Source of the DNA: CAINEC01 sp046073825
GTDB taxonomy: Bacteria > Bacteroidota > Bacteroidia > AKYH767-A > OLB10
Length of the DNA: 7,550 nt
NCBI GenBank assembly: GCA_046073825.1
Contig: JBJTMY010000117.1
Coordinates: 1 to 7,550, forward strand
Direction of reading: 5' to 3'
This document shows, piece after piece, positions 1-6,222 of the stretch. The notes under the pieces are model-generated. The model did not search any database. It was not told the DNA's origin and was given only the letters and a program-made list of their open reading frames with translations. Numbering within the stretch: the first letter of the stretch is position 1; each line of letters begins with the position of its first letter. The position numbers and the translations under genes are program-made.

Positions 1-319
1 GGAAATAATAAGAAGCATTCAGTACTGTAGCAAAACTCACCCAACAGAGGTAAGGAATGTTCATGTACGCTGCAAACTTATTCAATTTCTTGAACTTATG
101 AATCATCATTGCAATGGCTATCCACATTGCCATTATTTCAAGTAATGCAAATCCTATTAAATGCCATCGAAAAAAGATTAAACTCCAGATAAAATTCAAG
201 GTCATTTGCACAGCGAATAGTTGAATTGCTTTATTTCTTTCTTCTGAAACTGGCAAAATCCAAATTCGATAAAATGAAATTCCCAATATTAAATAGAGGA
301 TTGTCCTACTAACTGGCAT
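1..319 (-). pseudogene. TspO/MBR-family membrane protein, 5'-truncated, runs off left edge
   Basis: Translating the minus strand from 319 to 1 gives 106 open codons with strong resemblance to TspO/MBR (tryptophan-rich sensory protein; five-helix membrane proteins that bind porphyrins and related ligands). Visible family landmarks, in order, are TILYLILGISFYRIW (helix 2), LFAVQMTLNFIWSLIFF (the conserved Q-x3-N-x2-WS-x2-FF core), a further hydrophobic helix, and IPYLCWVSFATVLN (the conserved PYL-W-x2-FA-x3-N near the end). The first helix and the conserved KP-x3-PP-x-W region that should precede TILYL are absent. Upstream in frame there are only nine unrelated codons and then a TGA at 332-334. 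The first few codons, MPVSR, are antisense to the neighbouring FISUMP gene and are probably not true TspO sequence. I infer a gene that lost its promoter and about 40-50 N-terminal residues. The C-terminal last residues lie outside the window. Family call is confident; pseudogene status is inferred. Confidence 0.8.
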
Positions 320-682
320 GTTCCAAGCGAATCAGAATGGAATACTATGGCTAAGTATTTAGAACCGTTAGCAGACACGTCTTGCAATTGGTGTTCGCAA
401 AGTACAACGCTGGGAGGAAAATTGAAAGAGACAGGAACAACGCACTGGACCACACCAAATGGATCAGCAACTAATAGTACATCGTTTACAGTTTTGCCAT
501 CGGGATGGAGGAGTTATAATGGAAATTATTTATTCATTCATTTAGATGGCTATTTCTGGAATACAACTCCCTTTAGTTCAGGCAGCGCATATAGTCGTCA
601 GTTATATTACATGGATGGTAGTTTGCAAAAGTATGATGCAATAAATACCTATGGACTTTCGGTTCGTTGTGTGAAGGATTAG
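302..682 (+). pseudogene. FISUMP-domain protein (Fibrobacter succinogenes major paralogous domain), C-terminal fragment
   Basis: The frame ending at the TAA at 680-682 encodes the C-terminal half of a FISUMP domain, found in secreted or lipid-anchored surface proteins of Bacteroidota and Fibrobacterota; its molecular role is unknown. Recognisable blocks are CPTNWHVPSESEWNTM (family pattern C-P-x-GWHVPS-x-x-EW, here at 302-349), GGKLKETGTTHW, ATNSTSFTVLPSGWR, DGYFWNTT and the terminal YGLSVRCVKD. Homology begins upstream of the first ATG (347), so a start at 347 would cut inside the domain. A TAA at 290-292 closes the frame and no signal peptide is present. No -7 promoter box or ribosome binding site is seen. 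An unusual short CNWC segment sits before GGKLKE. I read this as the 3' remnant of a longer secreted protein whose 5' part was lost at the junction with the opposed TspO fragment. A 111-residue protein from 347 is possible but could not be exported. Confidence 0.78.
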
Positions 683-818
683 ATAGGAGAAATTCAAGTC
701 GATCTATTAGTTTAATTTCTTCATTCTAAACACTTATATTGATTTTTTATTCCTTTTAAATAAATAATAGGTAAAAGCATCCTTCCCCGATTTGTTAATT
801 TCTTTTAATGATATTAAA

Positions 819-840
819 CGTTTGTAAATGCTTATAAACG
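819..840. repeat. Short inverted repeat (9-bp arms, 4-nt loop)
   Basis: Arms CGTTTGTAA (819-827) and TTATAAACG (832-840) pair fully if one G-U wobble is allowed, with loop ATGC. It lies in the AT-rich gap between the FISUMP fragment and the toxin-antitoxin module. No T-tract follows on the plus strand, so it is not an obvious terminator. Function unknown. Confidence 0.4.
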
Positions 841-910
841 AATAATCTAAATTTTCTTTTGTTGCTTTGCCGAAAAAAATAAAAATGCAAACAACATTTA
901 ATCCCTTAAT

Positions 911-938
911 ACGTATATTTGATGTTCAAAATATACGT
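911..938. promoter_or_regulatory. Probable autoregulatory operator of the toxin-antitoxin module
   Basis: Perfect 10-bp inverted repeat ACGTATATTT (911-920) / AAATATACGT (929-938) with an 8-nt spacer. It ends three bases before the antitoxin ATG at 942 and covers the promoter -7 box. Antitoxins with a ribbon-helix-helix-like N-terminus usually bind such palindromes as dimers and repress their own operon. Position and symmetry are seen directly; binding is inferred. Confidence 0.72.
914..921 (+). promoter_or_regulatory. Bacteroidota -7 promoter box of the toxin-antitoxin operon
   Basis: TATATTTG matches the TAnnTTTG -7 consensus of the phylum and lies inside the left arm of the operator repeat. 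It would give a leader of roughly 12-15 nt before ATG 942. No clear -33 TTG element at the usual spacing is seen. Confidence 0.6.
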
Positions 939-941
939 GTT

Positions 942-1190
942 ATGAATGTCAAATTAACTTTAACGGTCAATAAGGCCACCATAGAAAAAGCAAAAAAGTA
1001 CGCGCAGAAAAATGGAAAAAGTATTTCTTCTCTCGTAGAAAATTATTTAAATGCACTTGTCATCAAAGATGGCCATATAGATAATTATTCGCCAGCAGTG
1101 ATGAAGCTTTTAGGATCTGTTTCCGCACCTCCTGATTTTAATTATAAATCAGTGTTAAGTGATTCACTAACCAATAAACATTTGAAATGA
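942..1190 (+). CDS. Antitoxin, DUF6364-like (ribbon-helix-helix-type), partner of PIN toxin
   Basis: An 82-residue protein that should neutralise the downstream PIN toxin and repress the operon. The N-terminus KLTLTVN (residues 4-10) looks like the DNA-binding strand of a ribbon-helix-helix fold. Helix-forming segments follow at about 11-25 and 28-40 (SSLVENYLNAL), as in the Bacteroidota DUF6364 family that precedes PIN-domain genes. The C-terminal half, with SPAVMKLLGSV and DFNYKSVL, probably wraps the toxin. ATG 942 was chosen because it opens the conserved domain and sits just after the -7 box and operator. An in-frame TTG at 867 would add 25 residues of unrelated sequence that run through the operator. 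The stop overlaps the toxin start as ATGA (1187-1190), implying translational coupling. DUF6364 assignment is from recognition of the motif pattern and not from a search. Confidence 0.8.
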   Translation: MNVKLTLTVNKATIEKAKKYAQKNGKSISSLVENYLNALVIKDGHIDNYSPAVMKLLGSVSAPPDFNYKSVLSDSLTNKHLK

Positions 1191-1606
1191 TTCACTTAGG
1201 TTTAGATACATGTGTGGTTATTGATTTTCTCACCGACCGCAAACCATTTTCGCGTGAAATAGCCGAGCTGTTTGAATGGTCACAGAAAGGGAAGGCTCGT
1301 TTGTATATCACAGCAGTTTCTTATAACAATACTTATTACATTGTTCGTAAATTAACGAATCATCAAACGGCCATTAAAACTCTGCGTAATTTGCATGTGA
1401 TTTCGGAGACGGTAGAAACGAATAATGTGGCCATTCATGATTCCTTAAATTCAGGCTGTAATGATTTTGAGGATGCAATGACGATTCATTCTTTAATGAC
1501 GAATAAAAAGATCAGTGGATTTGTTACTCGCAATACCAAGGACTTTAAGAAATCGAAGATTCCTGTCTTGACACCGCATCAGGCTGTTGGGCTTTTTAAG
1601 GTTTAA
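1187..1606 (+). CDS. PIN-domain toxin (VapC-like ribonuclease)
   Basis: A 139-residue single-domain PIN protein, the normal size for this class. PIN toxins are Mg2+-dependent ribonucleases that cut tRNA, rRNA or mRNA when freed from their antitoxin. Visible catalytic landmarks are Asp7 in LGLDTCVVIDFL, the DFEDAM block with Asp93, Glu95 and Asp96, and VTRNTKDF with Asp119, followed by the usual IPVLTPHQAV C-terminal strand and helix. The second acidic position found in many VapC proteins (a Glu after the second strand) appears to be Asn in VSYNNTYYIVRK. This pattern seems common in Bacteroidota relatives paired with DUF6364 antitoxins, as far as I can recall. The start ATG overlaps the antitoxin stop by 4 nt, so the two form one operon controlled by the upstream operator. 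RNA target unknown. Confidence 0.85.
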   Translation: MIHLGLDTCVVIDFLTDRKPFSREIAELFEWSQKGKARLYITAVSYNNTYYIVRKLTNHQTAIKTLRNLHVISETVETNNVAIHDSLNSGCNDFEDAMTIHSLMTNKKISGFVTRNTKDFKKSKIPVLTPHQAVGLFKV

Positions 1607-1664
1607 ATAATATTGACCATAAGCGAATGTGGTTTTAATTTTTCATGTTGTATTTTATTAGTCC

Positions 1665-1688
1665 GCCATGAAGTATTTACTTCAGGGC
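1665..1688. repeat. Inverted repeat downstream of the PIN toxin
   Basis: TGAAGTA (1669-1675) and TACTTCA (1678-1684) are perfect arms with a 2-nt centre. After one A/G mismatch the pairing continues as GCC (1665-1667) with GGC (1686-1688). It lies about 60 nt after the toxin stop in a patch richer in G and C than the surrounding spacer. No T-tract follows on the plus strand. It could be a transcript-end or protein-binding structure, or a recombination scar; the sequence does not decide. Confidence 0.5.
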
Positions 1689-1689
1689 C

Positions 1690-1704
1690 GCACGACTCGA
1701 GTGC
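1690..1704. repeat. Second short inverted repeat with core ACTCGAGT
   Basis: GCAC (1690-1693) pairs with GTGC (1701-1704), and an 8-bp perfect palindrome ACTCGAGT occupies 1695-1702, giving two alternative pairings. It sits one base after the preceding inverted repeat. Function unknown. Confidence 0.35.
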
Positions 1705-1805
1705 AATTTAAAGTAGGTCTAGATTATTGAATAGGTTTAATTGTATGTCTATTATTATGACTCGTTCAATCCATTTAATCAAACAATTTTGAAGTCGATA
1801 ATTAT

Positions 1806-1813
1806 TATCTTTG
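1806..1813 (+). promoter_or_regulatory. -7 promoter box of the biotin carboxylase gene
   Basis: TATCTTTG matches TAnnTTTG and ends 19 nt before ATG 1833, implying a very short leader typical of the phylum. The only nearby upstream TTTG (1788-1791) is 14 nt away, closer than usual, so a -33 element is not certain. Confidence 0.6.
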
Positions 1814-1832
1814 AACTCCAAATTTGTTTCGA

Positions 1833-3332
1833 ATGAAATTTACGAAAATATTAATAGCCAATAGAGGAGAAATCGCTTTGCGTATTATGCGCTCTGCACG
1901 TGAAATGGGAATAAAAACGGTCGCAGTTTACTCAGAAGCCGATCGTGATGCATTGCATGTGCGTTATGCGGATGAAGCTGTTTGCATTGGCCCCGCCGCA
2001 TCAAGTCAAAGTTATTTAGTAATCGAAAAAATTATTGATGCAGCTAAGAAAACAGGGGCTCAAGCCATTCACCCAGGTTATGGCTTTTTAAGTGAGAATG
2101 CCTCCTTTGCTCGTGCTCTTCGCGATGCAGGAATTACGTTAATCGGTCCTTCTCCAGAATCAATGGAGATGATGGGTGATAAGTTATCCGCGAAAGCTGC
2201 AGCAAAAAAATATAATATCCCTTTAGTACCTGGTACTGATTACGCCATTACAGATATTGAAGAAGCAAAGAAAGTTGCTGCATCAGTTGGATTTCCAATT
2301 CTAATTAAAGCATCTGCTGGTGGTGGTGGTAAAGGAATGCGTGTTGTTGAACAAGCCGATCAGTTTGAAGAGAATTTACAGCGAGCGGTGAGTGAAGCAC
2401 AGTCAGCTTTTGGCGATGGTTCTGTTTTTATTGAGCGATACGTAGGTTCTCCTCGTCATATAGAAATTCAAGTGTTAGGTGATACACATGGAAATGTTGT
2501 GTATTTATTCGAGCGCGAATGTTCTGTTCAACGTCGTCATCAAAAAGTAGTAGAAGAAGCACCTAGTTCCGTTTTAACTCCAGCAATTAGAAAAGCTATG
2601 GGAGAGTGTGCTGTAATGGTAGCAAAAGCATGTAACTATGTAGGTGCGGGAACAGTTGAATTTTTATTGGATGAAAATAAAAATTTCTATTTCCTCGAAA
2701 TGAATACACGTTTACAAGTTGAACATCCTGTAACGGAAATGATTACAGGAAAGGATTTAGTAAAGGAACAAATATTGGTTGCACAAGGGGAGAAGTTGTC
2801 ATTTACGCAAGAAGACTTAAGCATCAATGGTCATTCAATAGAAGTGCGTGTATATGCAGAAGACCCTTCGAATAACTTCTTACCAGATATTGGCAAATTA
2901 GTGCGTTATGTTCGTCCGCAGGGTTCTGGTGTTCGTGTGGATGATGGATTTGAAGAGGGGATGGATATTCCTATTTACTACGATCCCATGATTGCCAAAC
3001 TAATCACATGGGGAGAAAATCGTGAGCAGGCAATTGAACGAATGATTCGTGCAATTGATGAATACACGATTGTAGGTTGTCAGACTACTTTATCGTTTTG
3101 CAAATTTGTGATGAAACATGATGCTTTCAAAACGGGTAATTTTGATACGCACTTTGTAAAGCATTATTTCACTCCAGACGTGCTCATAGAATATCCTAGT
3201 GATGACGAGTCAAACGTGGCTGCTTACTTTGCACTTCATCTCCAAAAAAATGAAGCAAAGAAAAAGCATCCTGTTTCACAACAAAGCGAAGGTGCTTCCG
3301 TTTCTAAGTGGAAACTGAATCGATTAAATTAA
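1833..3332 (+). CDS. accC: Biotin carboxylase subunit of acetyl-/acyl-CoA carboxylase
   Basis: Cytoplasmic ATP-dependent enzyme that carboxylates biotin on a carrier protein using bicarbonate, the first half-reaction of malonyl-CoA (or propionyl-CoA) carboxylation. In the 499-residue product the N-terminal domain opens with KILIANRGEIALRI and contains HPGYGFLSEN. The ATP-grasp domain shows Lys117, Lys159, the glycine loop AGGGGKGM (162-169), Glu201, Lys238 in RRHQKVVEEAP, Glu276, Glu289-Asn291-Arg293 in LEMNTRLQVEHP, and Arg339. These match the catalytic positions of E. coli AccC almost number for number. The C-terminal domain follows to about residue 445. A charged tail of about 50 residues ending SKWKLNR makes it longer than E. 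coli AccC (about 449) and resembles Bacteroidota acyl-CoA carboxylase alpha subunits. It has no biotin-attachment domain, and no carrier or carboxyltransferase gene is nearby, so acetyl- versus propionyl-CoA use is undecided. ATG 1833 was preferred to an in-frame TTG at 1824 because it starts the conserved domain. Confidence 0.93.
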   Translation: MKFTKILIANRGEIALRIMRSAREMGIKTVAVYSEADRDALHVRYADEAVCIGPAASSQSYLVIEKIIDAAKKTGAQAIHPGYGFLSENASFARALRDAGITLIGPSPESMEMMGDKLSAKAAAKKYNIPLVPGTDYAITDIEEAKKVAASVGFPILIKASAGGGGKGMRVVEQADQFEENLQRAVSEAQSAFGDGSVFIERYVGSPRHIEIQVLGDTHGNVVYLFERECSVQRRHQKVVEEAPSSVLTPAIRKAMGECAVMVAKACNYVGAGTVEFLLDENKNFYFLEMNTRLQVEHPVTEMITGKDLVKEQILVAQGEKLSFTQEDLSINGHSIEVRVYAEDPSNNFLPDIGKLVRYVRPQGSGVRVDDGFEEGMDIPIYYDPMIAKLITWGENREQAIERMIRAIDEYTIVGCQTTLSFCKFVMKHDAFKTGNFDTHFVKHYFTPDVLIEYPSDDESNVAAYFALHLQKNEAKKKHPVSQQSEGASVSKWKLNRLN

Positions 3333-3345
3333 TATTCAGTCGAGC

Positions 3346-3969
3346 TTGAAAACAACATATCGCCATCGATTTTTAATAACGATTTATTTCGTCGCGATGT
3401 CGTTTTTGGGAAGTGCTCAAACACTTTTGCCGGATGGTCGAATACAATTATTGGGGACGATTATCAATGGCGATACCATTCCTACCGTGTATTTAAAGGG
3501 TGTTGAAATTGTAGCTCCTTTGTCGCCAGAGGCTGCTGCACGTCAACAAGCCTATCTTAAATTACGTCGTGATGTTTTACGAGCCTATCCTTATGCCAAG
3601 CTTGCTTCCATGAAGCTTAAATACATTAACGATCAAGTGGCGACCATGAGCAATGAGCGTCAGAAAAAACGATTCATCAAAGAAACGGAAAGAGAGTTAA
3701 AAGAACAATTTGAACAAGATTTAAAACATCTAACGGTGACGCAGGGACGAATATTAATCAAATTGATTGATCGAGAAACAGGCAATACTAGCTATGCGCT
3801 CGTAAAAGAATTGAGAGGTGGACTTCAAGCTTTCTTTTGGCAAGGGCTTGCGCGACTCTTTGGAGAGAACCTTAAATCGGAATATGATGCTATTGGAGAG
3901 GATCAAATGATTGAGCAAATTGTAAGGCAAATTGAAAACGGAAGTTTGCCTGTACAAACAATCAACTAA
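3346..3969 (+). CDS. DUF4294 family secreted protein, TTG start
   Basis: A 207-residue protein of unknown function belonging, by its motifs, to DUF4294, a family largely confined to Bacteroidota. Residues 1-24 form a signal peptide: basic MKTTYRHR, hydrophobic FLITIYFVAMSFLG, and a probable cut after SA before Q25. Family landmarks follow: NGDTIPTVYL (41-50), RRDVLRAYPYAKLA (74-87), a basic helical stretch with KKRFIKETERELKEQF (107-122), LTVTQGRILIKLIDRETGNTSY (129-150), and LKSEYDAIGEDQMIEQIV (176-193). TTG 3346 is the only plausible start. The frame closes at a TAA at 3325-3327, and the next in-frame ATG (3397) would destroy the signal peptide. The gene begins 13 nt after accC with no promoter between, so cotranscription is likely. 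It probably acts in the periplasm or at the envelope, but no activity can be named. Confidence 0.85.
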   Translation: MKTTYRHRFLITIYFVAMSFLGSAQTLLPDGRIQLLGTIINGDTIPTVYLKGVEIVAPLSPEAAARQQAYLKLRRDVLRAYPYAKLASMKLKYINDQVATMSNERQKKRFIKETERELKEQFEQDLKHLTVTQGRILIKLIDRETGNTSYALVKELRGGLQAFFWQGLARLFGENLKSEYDAIGEDQMIEQIVRQIENGSLPVQTIN

Positions 3970-3970
3970 A

Positions 3971-4528
3971 TTATTTTTTAAGCCCAGAAATTAACGCCTT
4001 TGTAATATCAAGTGAGTCGTTGGTGTAAATTATTCCACCACCACGGGTGTAACCGAAAATAAAATCGTAACCATGTTTCTTATTAAACATCTTAACATAA
4101 GCCATTAATTCATTATGTAAGCTATCGGTCATGGTATCTTCTTCTTTCGATAGTTTTTCAAGCGTAGCATCACGATCTGCTACATAAGCTTGTTGACGAC
4201 GAGTTAAATCTTCCTCTTTCTTTGCTCGGTCAGCCTCTGATAACATAGCACCGGTTTGCTGATAATTTTCAATTTCTTTTTGTAAAGCTTCACCTCTTTG
4301 GCGAAAAACAAGATCTAAACTGTCGCGCTTTTTTTCCATCGATTTTTTGATGGTCTGGAACAATGGATAATTGTTCATTAAAGAATCAGAGTTGACATAA
4401 ACGATTTTCGATTGAGCTGCTTGACCTGTTATGACTACTGAATTATCATCCCCTTGATACACCTTGTAATAAAGAAATCCAACAGCGATAATTAATACAA
4501 TGTTTAAAGCAATCGATAAATTTTTCAT
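3971..4528 (-). CDS. OmpH/Skp-family periplasmic chaperone, membrane-anchored
   Basis: A 185-residue protein resembling the OmpH/Skp family, trimeric periplasmic chaperones that hold unfolded outer-membrane proteins on the way to the BAM complex. Residues 5-23 form one hydrophobic segment (LSIALNIVLIIAVGFLYYK). No convincing signal-peptidase site follows, so it is probably a signal anchor. KIVYVNSDSLMNNYPLFQ (41-58) is the first conserved strand and turn. Residues about 60-135 are highly charged and heptad-rich, consistent with the coiled-coil tentacles of Skp. The C-terminus GYDFIFGYTRGGGIIYTNDSLDIT (153-176) returns to the body domain. The ATG at 4526-4528 lies 19 nt downstream of a -7 box on this strand. 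The gene is convergent with the DUF4294 gene, stops one base apart, and divergent from prfC. The nearby porin gene is a plausible client, but that is inference. Confidence 0.88.
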   Translation of the reverse strand: MKNLSIALNIVLIIAVGFLYYKVYQGDDNSVVITGQAAQSKIVYVNSDSLMNNYPLFQTIKKSMEKKRDSLDLVFRQRGEALQKEIENYQQTGAMLSEADRAKKEEDLTRRQQAYVADRDATLEKLSKEEDTMTDSLHNELMAYVKMFNKKHGYDFIFGYTRGGGIIYTNDSLDITKALISGLKK

Positions 4529-4547
4529 AGAATTTAGAATAGGAGTT

Positions 4548-4555
4548 CAAAGATA
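4548..4555 (-). promoter_or_regulatory. -7 promoter box of the OmpH/Skp-like gene
   Basis: On the minus strand this reads TATCTTTG, identical to the box before accC. It is 19 nt upstream of the ATG, the same distance as for accC. No -33 TTG at standard spacing was found. Confidence 0.6.
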
Positions 4556-4580
4556 ATCATTGTAAGGGAATGCAGTGTCC

Positions 4581-4595
4581 TTTACAAATTGTAAA
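4581..4595. repeat. Palindrome between divergent promoters
   Basis: TTTACAA (4581-4587) and TTGTAAA (4589-4595) are perfect inverted arms around one base. The right arm overlaps the first four bases of the prfC -7 box. It could be an operator shared by the divergent genes, or chance in AT-rich DNA. Confidence 0.35.
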
Positions 4596-4599
4596 TTTG
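4592..4599 (+). promoter_or_regulatory. -7 promoter box of prfC
   Basis: TAAATTTG matches TAnnTTTG and ends 16 nt before ATG 4616, implying a leader of about 10 nt. A -33 element at normal spacing is not apparent. Confidence 0.55.
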
Positions 4600-4615
4600 C
4601 CTTTCAATTATAGGT

Positions 4616-6211
4616 ATGAGTGTAAATCAGGAAATTCACAAGCGCAGAACATTTGCGATTATTAGTCACCCCGATGCTGGTAAAACTACTTTAACAGAGA
4701 AGTTTCTCTTATTCGGTGGTGCCATTCAAACTGCAGGTGCCGTTAAGTCAAATAAAATTAAAAAAAGTGCCACCTCCGACTTTATGGAGATTGAACGTCA
4801 ACGTGGTATTTCGGTAGCGACATCCGTTATGAATTTCGAATATAATAACACGTTGATTACCTTACTCGATACTCCTGGTCACAAAGATTTTGCAGAAGAC
4901 ACCTATCGTACATTAACGGCAGTCGATTCAGTAATTCTTGTTGTTGACTGTCAGAAAGGGGTAGAGGAACAGACATATAAACTGATGGAAGTTTGTCGTA
5001 TGCGCGACACGCCTGTAATCATTTTTGTGAACAAGATGGATCGTGAAGGAAAGTACCCATTTGATTTGTTGGATGAGTTAGAAGAAAAATTGAAAATTAA
5101 AGTACGTCCATTAAGTTGGCCAATTAGTGTTGGTTCTACTTTTAAAGGCGTTTATAATTTATACGATAAGAGTTTGTATGCATTTACTCCTGGTAGCGAT
5201 AAAAAGCCAGAAGGAGTTGCCATTACCGATTTGAACGATCCAATGATTGATCAGTTAGCCGGACAGTACGCTACGCAGCTACGTGAAGATGTTGATTTGA
5301 TAGAAGGGGTTTATGGTACATTTGATAGAAGCACGTATTTATCAGCAGAAGTAGCTCCGGTATTTTTTGGTTCTGCCATTAATAATTTCGGAGTAAAAGA
5401 AATGCTGGATACGTTTATTGAAATTGCTCCGAATCCTGGTACTCGTCCAACGGATAAACGAGAGGTTATTCCAACAGAAAATAAATTCTCAGGATTCGTT
5501 TTTAAAATTCATGCAAACTTAGATCCTCGTCACCGCGACCGCATTGCTTTCTTGCGTGTATGCAGCGGGAAGTTTGAACGCAGTAAGTTTTATCATCATG
5601 TGCGTTTAGATAAAGACATGCGTTTTAATAATCCTGCAACTTTCTTAGGTCAAAGTAAAAATATCATTGATGAAGCATACCCTGGTGATGTGATTGGTTT
5701 ATATGATTCAGGAAATTTTGAAATAGGAGATACGCTCACAGAAGGAGAAAATATGATGTTTCAGGGTATTCCTAGTTTCTCTCCTGAAATATTCAAGGAA
5801 TTGATTAATACCGATCCAATGAAAACAAAACAATTGGATAAAGGTATTACACAATTAACCGACGAAGGTGTTGCGCAGTTGTTTATAATGGGTGGTGGTA
5901 CTCGTAAAATTGTTGGAACAGTAGGAGAGTTACAGTTTGAAGTAATTCAATATCGATTGCAACATGAATATGGTGCTTCCTGTAAATTTAATGCAATGAA
6001 TGTGTACAAAGCTTGTTGGATTACTTCCAATGATAAAGCAAAGTTGGATGAATTCGTGAAGTTTCGTCAACATCAAGTAGCAATTGACAAAGATGGATTA
6101 TTGGTTTATCTCGCAGACTCGCAGTGGATGTTGGATCAGATGATCAAAAATTATCCAAAAGTAGAATTCCATTTTACGAGTGAGTTTAAAAGAAAAACTG
6201 TTGGAGTTTAA
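4616..6211 (+). CDS. prfC: Peptide chain release factor 3 (RF3), GTPase
   Basis: A cytoplasmic translational GTPase that removes RF1 or RF2 from the ribosome after peptide release. The 531-residue length matches the family (E. coli RF3 is 529). The G domain shows G1 SHPDAGKT (17-24), the switch I region with ERQRGISV (60-67), G3 DTPGH (85-89), G4 NKMD (139-142) and G5 GSA (252-254). The RF3-specific IIFVNKMDREGK and FGVKEMLDTF segments are present. An EF-Tu-like second domain begins near residue 288 with FSGFVFKIHANLDPRHRDR, and the RF3 C-terminal domain contains VGTVGELQFEVIQYRL. The start is supported by the immediate MSVNQEIHKRRTFAIISHPD N-terminus and a -7 box just upstream. All motifs are intact. 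It is divergent from the OmpH/Skp-like gene and 11 nt upstream of a porin gene, which may be read from the same transcript. Confidence 0.96.
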   Translation: MSVNQEIHKRRTFAIISHPDAGKTTLTEKFLLFGGAIQTAGAVKSNKIKKSATSDFMEIERQRGISVATSVMNFEYNNTLITLLDTPGHKDFAEDTYRTLTAVDSVILVVDCQKGVEEQTYKLMEVCRMRDTPVIIFVNKMDREGKYPFDLLDELEEKLKIKVRPLSWPISVGSTFKGVYNLYDKSLYAFTPGSDKKPEGVAITDLNDPMIDQLAGQYATQLREDVDLIEGVYGTFDRSTYLSAEVAPVFFGSAINNFGVKEMLDTFIEIAPNPGTRPTDKREVIPTENKFSGFVFKIHANLDPRHRDRIAFLRVCSGKFERSKFYHHVRLDKDMRFNNPATFLGQSKNIIDEAYPGDVIGLYDSGNFEIGDTLTEGENMMFQGIPSFSPEIFKELINTDPMKTKQLDKGITQLTDEGVAQLFIMGGGTRKIVGTVGELQFEVIQYRLQHEYGASCKFNAMNVYKACWITSNDKAKLDEFVKFRQHQVAIDKDGLLVYLADSQWMLDQMIKNYPKVEFHFTSEFKRKTVGV

Positions 6212-6222
6212 ATAAATTCATT

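Noticed and set aside
867..941. TTG-initiated N-terminal extension of the antitoxin
   Set aside because: It would place the -7 box and operator palindrome inside the coding region and adds residues unlike the family. ATG 942 opens the conserved domain.
683..941. Search for an RNA gene or extra small protein between the FISUMP fragment and the antitoxin
   Set aside because: Apart from the short inverted repeat at 819-840, the operator and the -7 box, the stretch is AT-rich with no tRNA-like fold or convincing frame.
1669..1731. Twenty-codon ATG frame in the toxin-accC spacer
   Set aside because: It is very short, has no promoter or family resemblance, and its start lies in the inverted repeat, so I do not call it a gene.
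1824..1832. TTG start three codons upstream of the accC ATG
   Set aside because: ATG 1833 aligns with the usual N-terminus of biotin carboxylases and leaves room for a leader after the -7 box at 1806-1813.
3754..3957. Open 67-codon frame on the minus strand
   Set aside because: It is antisense to the well-conserved C-terminal half of the DUF4294 gene and has no motif or promoter.
3944..3979. Possible intrinsic terminator after the DUF4294 gene
   Set aside because: The stem has only five base pairs and the T-run starts 14 nt after it, unlike a working intrinsic terminator.
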